Origin: Ashinkailepas kermadecensis
Lineage: Eukaryota; Arthropoda; Thecostraca; Neolepadidae
Direction: 5' to 3'
Assembly: GCA_034440615.1 (NCBI GenBank)
Contig: JAOTOM010004612.1
Span: 122,001-186,000 of the forward strand
DNA: 64,000 bases
Shown: positions 60,827 through 64,000 of the stretch, piece by piece
Layout: each line of letters begins with the position of its first letter
Position numbering within the stretch: the stretch's first letter is position 1
Translations under genes and position numbers: made by a program
Notes under the pieces: generated by a model
What the model saw: the letters and a program-made list of their open reading frames with translations, nothing else
The model's database searches: none
What the model was told of the DNA's origin: nothing

Positions 60827-61052
60827 AATCCAGAATGCTCCAACAGCAAGTGCAGTCAAAAGTTCGATTTTCTGAAGAGGCGCCACCACTGTCGACGCTG
60901 CGGCCAGATATTCTGCTCCCAGTGTTGCCAGGCCATGGTATTGCTGCCACGGATGTGCTTCCTGGACCCGGTTCGCCAGTGTTCCCGCTGCGCAGACGTA
61001 ACCAACATGGAAAACAGTTTCTTCAGCAGTAGCCTGAAGCTTCTAACACAAG
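60827..61052 (+). CDS. ZFYVE21: ZFYVE21-like FYVE protein, second coding exon (FYVE zinc finger)
   Basis: Preceded by a cttcttgcccccag acceptor, in phase with the first exon. Encodes 75 residues plus one base, ending at a GTATGC donor (phase 1). The FYVE zinc finger shows the basic RRHHCRRCG motif (residues 69-77 of the joined product), C81-x2-C84, [10 protein letters not shown] and C103-x2-C106. PI3P binding is expected. The KFDFL segment just before and the SLKLLTQG segment after match ZFYVE21 rather than other FYVE proteins. The first zinc pair is unusual: the Cys before C60 is C55 (x4 spacing) instead of the normal x2. Later exons, which in vertebrate ZFYVE21 encode the PH-like C-terminal domain, are not identified in the window with confidence. 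Confidence 0.9.
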
Positions 61053-61242
61053 GTATGCAGCAGCGGTCTCCCGACGTGTGCCATGCATAGCATATGGACA
61101 TAGTGGTCAGTGAAGCAGCTGGAATCAAAGCTTGTCTGGTTTCAGCGCGGCATGCCCATTTGAAGTAAAGTATTTCCTGCTTATTTAAGTGCAATGTTGC
61201 CTTTTAATGTGATGTCTTATGCATCTCTCTGCGTTCCGTAGT

Positions 61243-61600
61243 AATTACGAACGGAGGAGAAATCCAAGTCTTCCTTCCGCCACCCGAAAATGGCCAGCTT
61301 GAGCGGCCTGGTCAGAACCGATCCGGTCGGCCAAACCATACCGATTTTGGGAGGCTGACAATTTTGCAACGGCACGAAATAAGCAAGGATTTGGCGCTTC
61401 ATTTTGTAGGAGCTGTATGTGGGAATATGTCGATGTGTATGGCACTGCTTACTATTTGTATTTCCGATAATTGTTTGTTGTATATGCTATATATGGCATG
61501 CGTGTTTGAGGCGCATGCCGCTGTTGCACTGAATGTCAGCTGGACATGTGGCACCTCGGAAATGGCAGGCAGCAACGCTGGATATCAGCGGGACAGGTAG
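61243..61600 (+). other. open frame after a possible acceptor, uncertain next exon
   Basis: After cgttccgtag at 61242 a frame in the correct phase (1) stays open to 61600. It reads VITNGGEIQVFLPPPENGQL and later LQRHEISKDLALHFVG. I do not see convincing similarity to the ZFYVE21 C-terminal domain, so this may be chance or a repeat. Confidence 0.2.
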
Positions 61601-61660
61601 CACCTCAGAAATGCGTGGCAGCTATGCTCGATATCAAAAGGACACGAGTGTCAATAGCTT
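61540..61660 (+). repeat. about 53-bp tandem duplication
   Basis: gctggacatgtggcacctcg and gcgggacaggtagcacctca begin two diverged copies, each followed by gaaatg, gcagc and gatatca. Confidence 0.7.
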
Positions 61661-62874
61661 GATTTGTACACGGACAAATGTAGCATCATGATGAGTATGA
61701 GATAAATCCTATAGTTATTTAAGTATCATTATCGCGGCCTCGGTAGAATAGTGGAATCCCAGCATCCAGAGTAGGTTTCAGAAATGTGACATCTTTGGCA
61801 AAGGTATGACGCGCGACCAGACGCACGGCCCTGGGTTAGGTCAGGTTACTTGGGGGCCGTGAGTCCAGAAAAGGGTCCAGAAGGTATATCTGAAAACCAA
61901 GAGACATTGTTATCGCCATAGCGGATGTTGTATACTCAAAAGGTTTACAACTCGAGGTCTCCCACCAAACCAGGTGAATAGGAAACCAGAATTGGTATGT
62001 TGATAACTAAAAGGGACAACATATCATGAGTGGATCATGGGATCCACATGGAAGGTGGCTTCTAGGGCGAATGCCAACGCAACCAAAGTCGAATGCATAG
62101 CAACTTCTATTTGTTTCTAACTTTGAGAACGAATGTACAGCAATAAAGGAAATTGTGCAGAATCTCAGAGGGTCGACAACCATTGTTGGTACGTGGTAGT
62201 ATGAACTTTGGAATTTCGAAGCAAGTTAGCGATTATCTGTGGGCACGCGACGGCTGTTCGTGGTTCACCGGGCTCAGCACCTATTCTGTAGCACGTATTT
62301 CGAAGGTGGCTCGGTGGGGCCTGGTGTTTGTGTTGTTTTGCGATCGCGTCGGGTGACACCTGGATGTCGTTTTCGTGTAATCTCACTATTATCGTGCCAA
62401 TTGCGAGCTGACTCGATCAGCAGGGAGGGAAATTCGAGCGTAACCAGTCGGCCGATTTTACGTATCCAACCACTTGTTATGTAACCACTGACATAAATGT
62501 ATGCAGAATGTGCTTCCAGTAGAGTGCGCCACTCGAATGCATGTAACGTAAATCTGCAGTCAATCCCTCGGTTTCGTTTTCTATTTCCGTTTGTCCCATC
62601 CGAGCTCTGCTGTCTTCTGTTCCTTCTTTTGAAACCTGAATGGCTTTTGTTACAATGTTTCAATGCCTCAATCCTTCTGTGCAGAATTGAACCTGTACAT
62701 TTCATGTTCGTGTTTCGCAGCCGTTATCACTGTATGTTATTGAGGAATGTTTCCTTCAAAGGGAGGGCTTTATGGCGAAACGTGGCGTGCGCCAGTCGAG
62801 CTGACACCGGCTAAGGGTCAGCCAACCCAAGTCGGTCGCGCGATTACGTCATGCCACGTGACGTGCACGTGCCG
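61661..62874. other. unassigned sequence
   Basis: No gene or clear repeat. It would be intronic if the FYVE gene continues beyond the window. A tcgcggcctcggtagaatagtgg motif at about 61733 is reminiscent of a tRNA A-box region but lacks a B-box partner. Confidence 0.4.
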
Positions 62875-64000
62875 GGATCGGTCAGCGGACCATGTCAGTG
62901 GGGATCGGTCAGCGGACCATGTCAGTGGGGATCGGTCAGCGGACCATGTCAGTGAGGATCGGTCAGCCGACCATGTCAGTGGGGATCGGTCAGCGGACCA
63001 TGTCAGTGGGGATCGGTCAGCCGACCATGTCAGTGGGGATCGGTCAGCGGACCATGTCAGTGGGGATCGGTCAGCGGACCATGTCAGTGGGGATCGGTCA
63101 GCCGACCATGTCAGTGGGGATCGGTCAGCCACCATGTCAGTGAGGATCGGTCAGCGGACCATGTCAGTGGGGATCGGTCAGCCGACCATGTCAGTGGGGA
63201 TCGGTCAGCGGACCATGTCAGTGGGGATCGGTCAGCCGACCATGTCAGTGGGGATCGGTCAGCGGACCATGTCAGTGGGGATCGGTCAGCGGACCATGTC
63301 AGTGAGGATCGGTCAGCCGACCATGTCAGTGGGGATCGGTCAGCGGACCATGTCAGTGGGGATCGGTCGCGGACCATGTCAGTGGGGATCGGTCAGCGGA
63401 CCATGTCAGTGAGGATCGGTCGCGGACCATGTCGTGGGGATCGGTCAGCCGACCATGTGTGGGATCGGTCAGCGGACCATGTCAGTGGGGATCGGTCAGC
63501 GGACCATGTGTGGGGATCGGTCGCCGACCATGTCGTGAGGATCGGTCAGCGGACCATGTAGTGGGGATCGGTCGCGGACCATGTCAGTGGGATCGGTCGC
63601 GGACCATGTCGTGGGGATCGGTCGCGGACCATGTCAGTGGGGATCGGTCAGCGGACCATGTCAGTGGGGATCGGTCAGCGGACCATGTCAGTGAGGATCG
63701 GTCAGCGGACCATGTCAGTGGGGATCGGTGCCGACCATGTCAGTGAGGATCGGTCGCGGACCTGTGTGGGGATCGGTCGCGGACCATGTCAGTGGGGATC
63801 GGTCGCCGACCATGTCAGTGGGGATCGGTGCCGACCATGTGTGAGGATCGGTCAGCGGACCATGTAGTGGGGATCGGTCAGCCGACCATGTAGTGGGGAT
63901 CGGTCGCGGACCATGTCGTGGGGATCGGTCAGCGGACCATGTCGTGGGGATCGGTCAGCGGACCATGTCAGTGGGGATCGGTCAGCCGACCATGTCAGTG
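62875..64000 (+). repeat. 28-bp satellite array, about 40 copies, running off the window
   Basis: The unit is gatcggtcagcggaccatgt followed by cagtgggg. Two main variant sites exist (gcggacc or gccgacc; gtgggg or gtgagg). From about 63370 onward many units lack CA, A or AG at the same two places. Open frames in all phases are artefacts. Confidence 0.97.

Noticed and set aside
62747..63412. 221-codon frame in the 28-bp array
   Set aside because: Repeat artefact; all three phases are open.

Overview
The window is eukaryotic, from an invertebrate animal and most likely an arthropod. The evidence is split genes with GT-AG introns, tRNA-derived SINEs, I-type and CR1/L2-type LINEs, a Penelope-like element, a hAT transposon, very long microsatellites and short TTAGG-type runs. 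I cannot tell a chelicerate from a crustacean by reading alone. Host coding content is tiny. Only two loci look like real genes. One is an intronless, secreted carbonic anhydrase-related protein (9618-10493, minus) that has lost two of the three zinc-binding histidines. The other is the first two coding exons of a ZFYVE21-like FYVE zinc-finger protein (60267-61052, plus).

Layout. 0.4-4.3 kb: a Penelope-like element on the minus strand with an inverted copy of its 3' end, bordered by TA/CT/TG microsatellites, then an I-type LINE reverse transcriptase fragment. 4.7-6.1 kb and 17.2-18.7 kb: two giant CAGAGA-type arrays. 9-10.7 kb: the carbonic anhydrase-like gene and a MITE. 11.4-16.1 kb: a CR1/L2-like LINE with a 35-bp minisatellite in ORF1 and a 1.7-kb insertion flanked by a 6-bp duplication. 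20-27 kb: a SINE, a MITE and a decayed minus-strand I-type LINE (ORF1 with three zinc knuckles; ORF2 with endonuclease, RT and RNase H), split by a relative of the 14-kb insertion. 30 kb: two minisatellites. 32.8-34.5 kb: a long foldback palindrome. 37-42 kb and 47 kb: six copies of one MITE family. 40.8-43 kb: a second foldback element, with a LINE 3' end inserted in one arm. 44.6-45.4 kb: a LINE RNase H remnant. 48.6-50.2 kb: a third foldback element built from a 16-bp tandem repeat, with a 10-bp target duplication. 50-57 kb: SINEs, LINE relics and dispersed repeats. 57.4-60.2 kb: a hAT transposon with terminal inverted repeats and a perfect 8-bp duplication. 60.2-61.1 kb: the FYVE gene exons. 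62.9-64 kb: a 28-bp satellite running off the window.

The most informative patterns concern mobile DNA. Three unrelated foldback elements lie within 18 kb. A 3' stem-loop plus TAAC/CCAA-type tail appears in an I-type LINE end, in two very short insertions with 12-13 bp target duplications, and in similar form in two SINEs with different tRNA-like heads. This suggests that the LINE machinery moves the SINEs. The hAT element ends 55 bp upstream of a predicted 3' splice site of the FYVE gene. All family calls come from motifs read by eye; no database search was possible.
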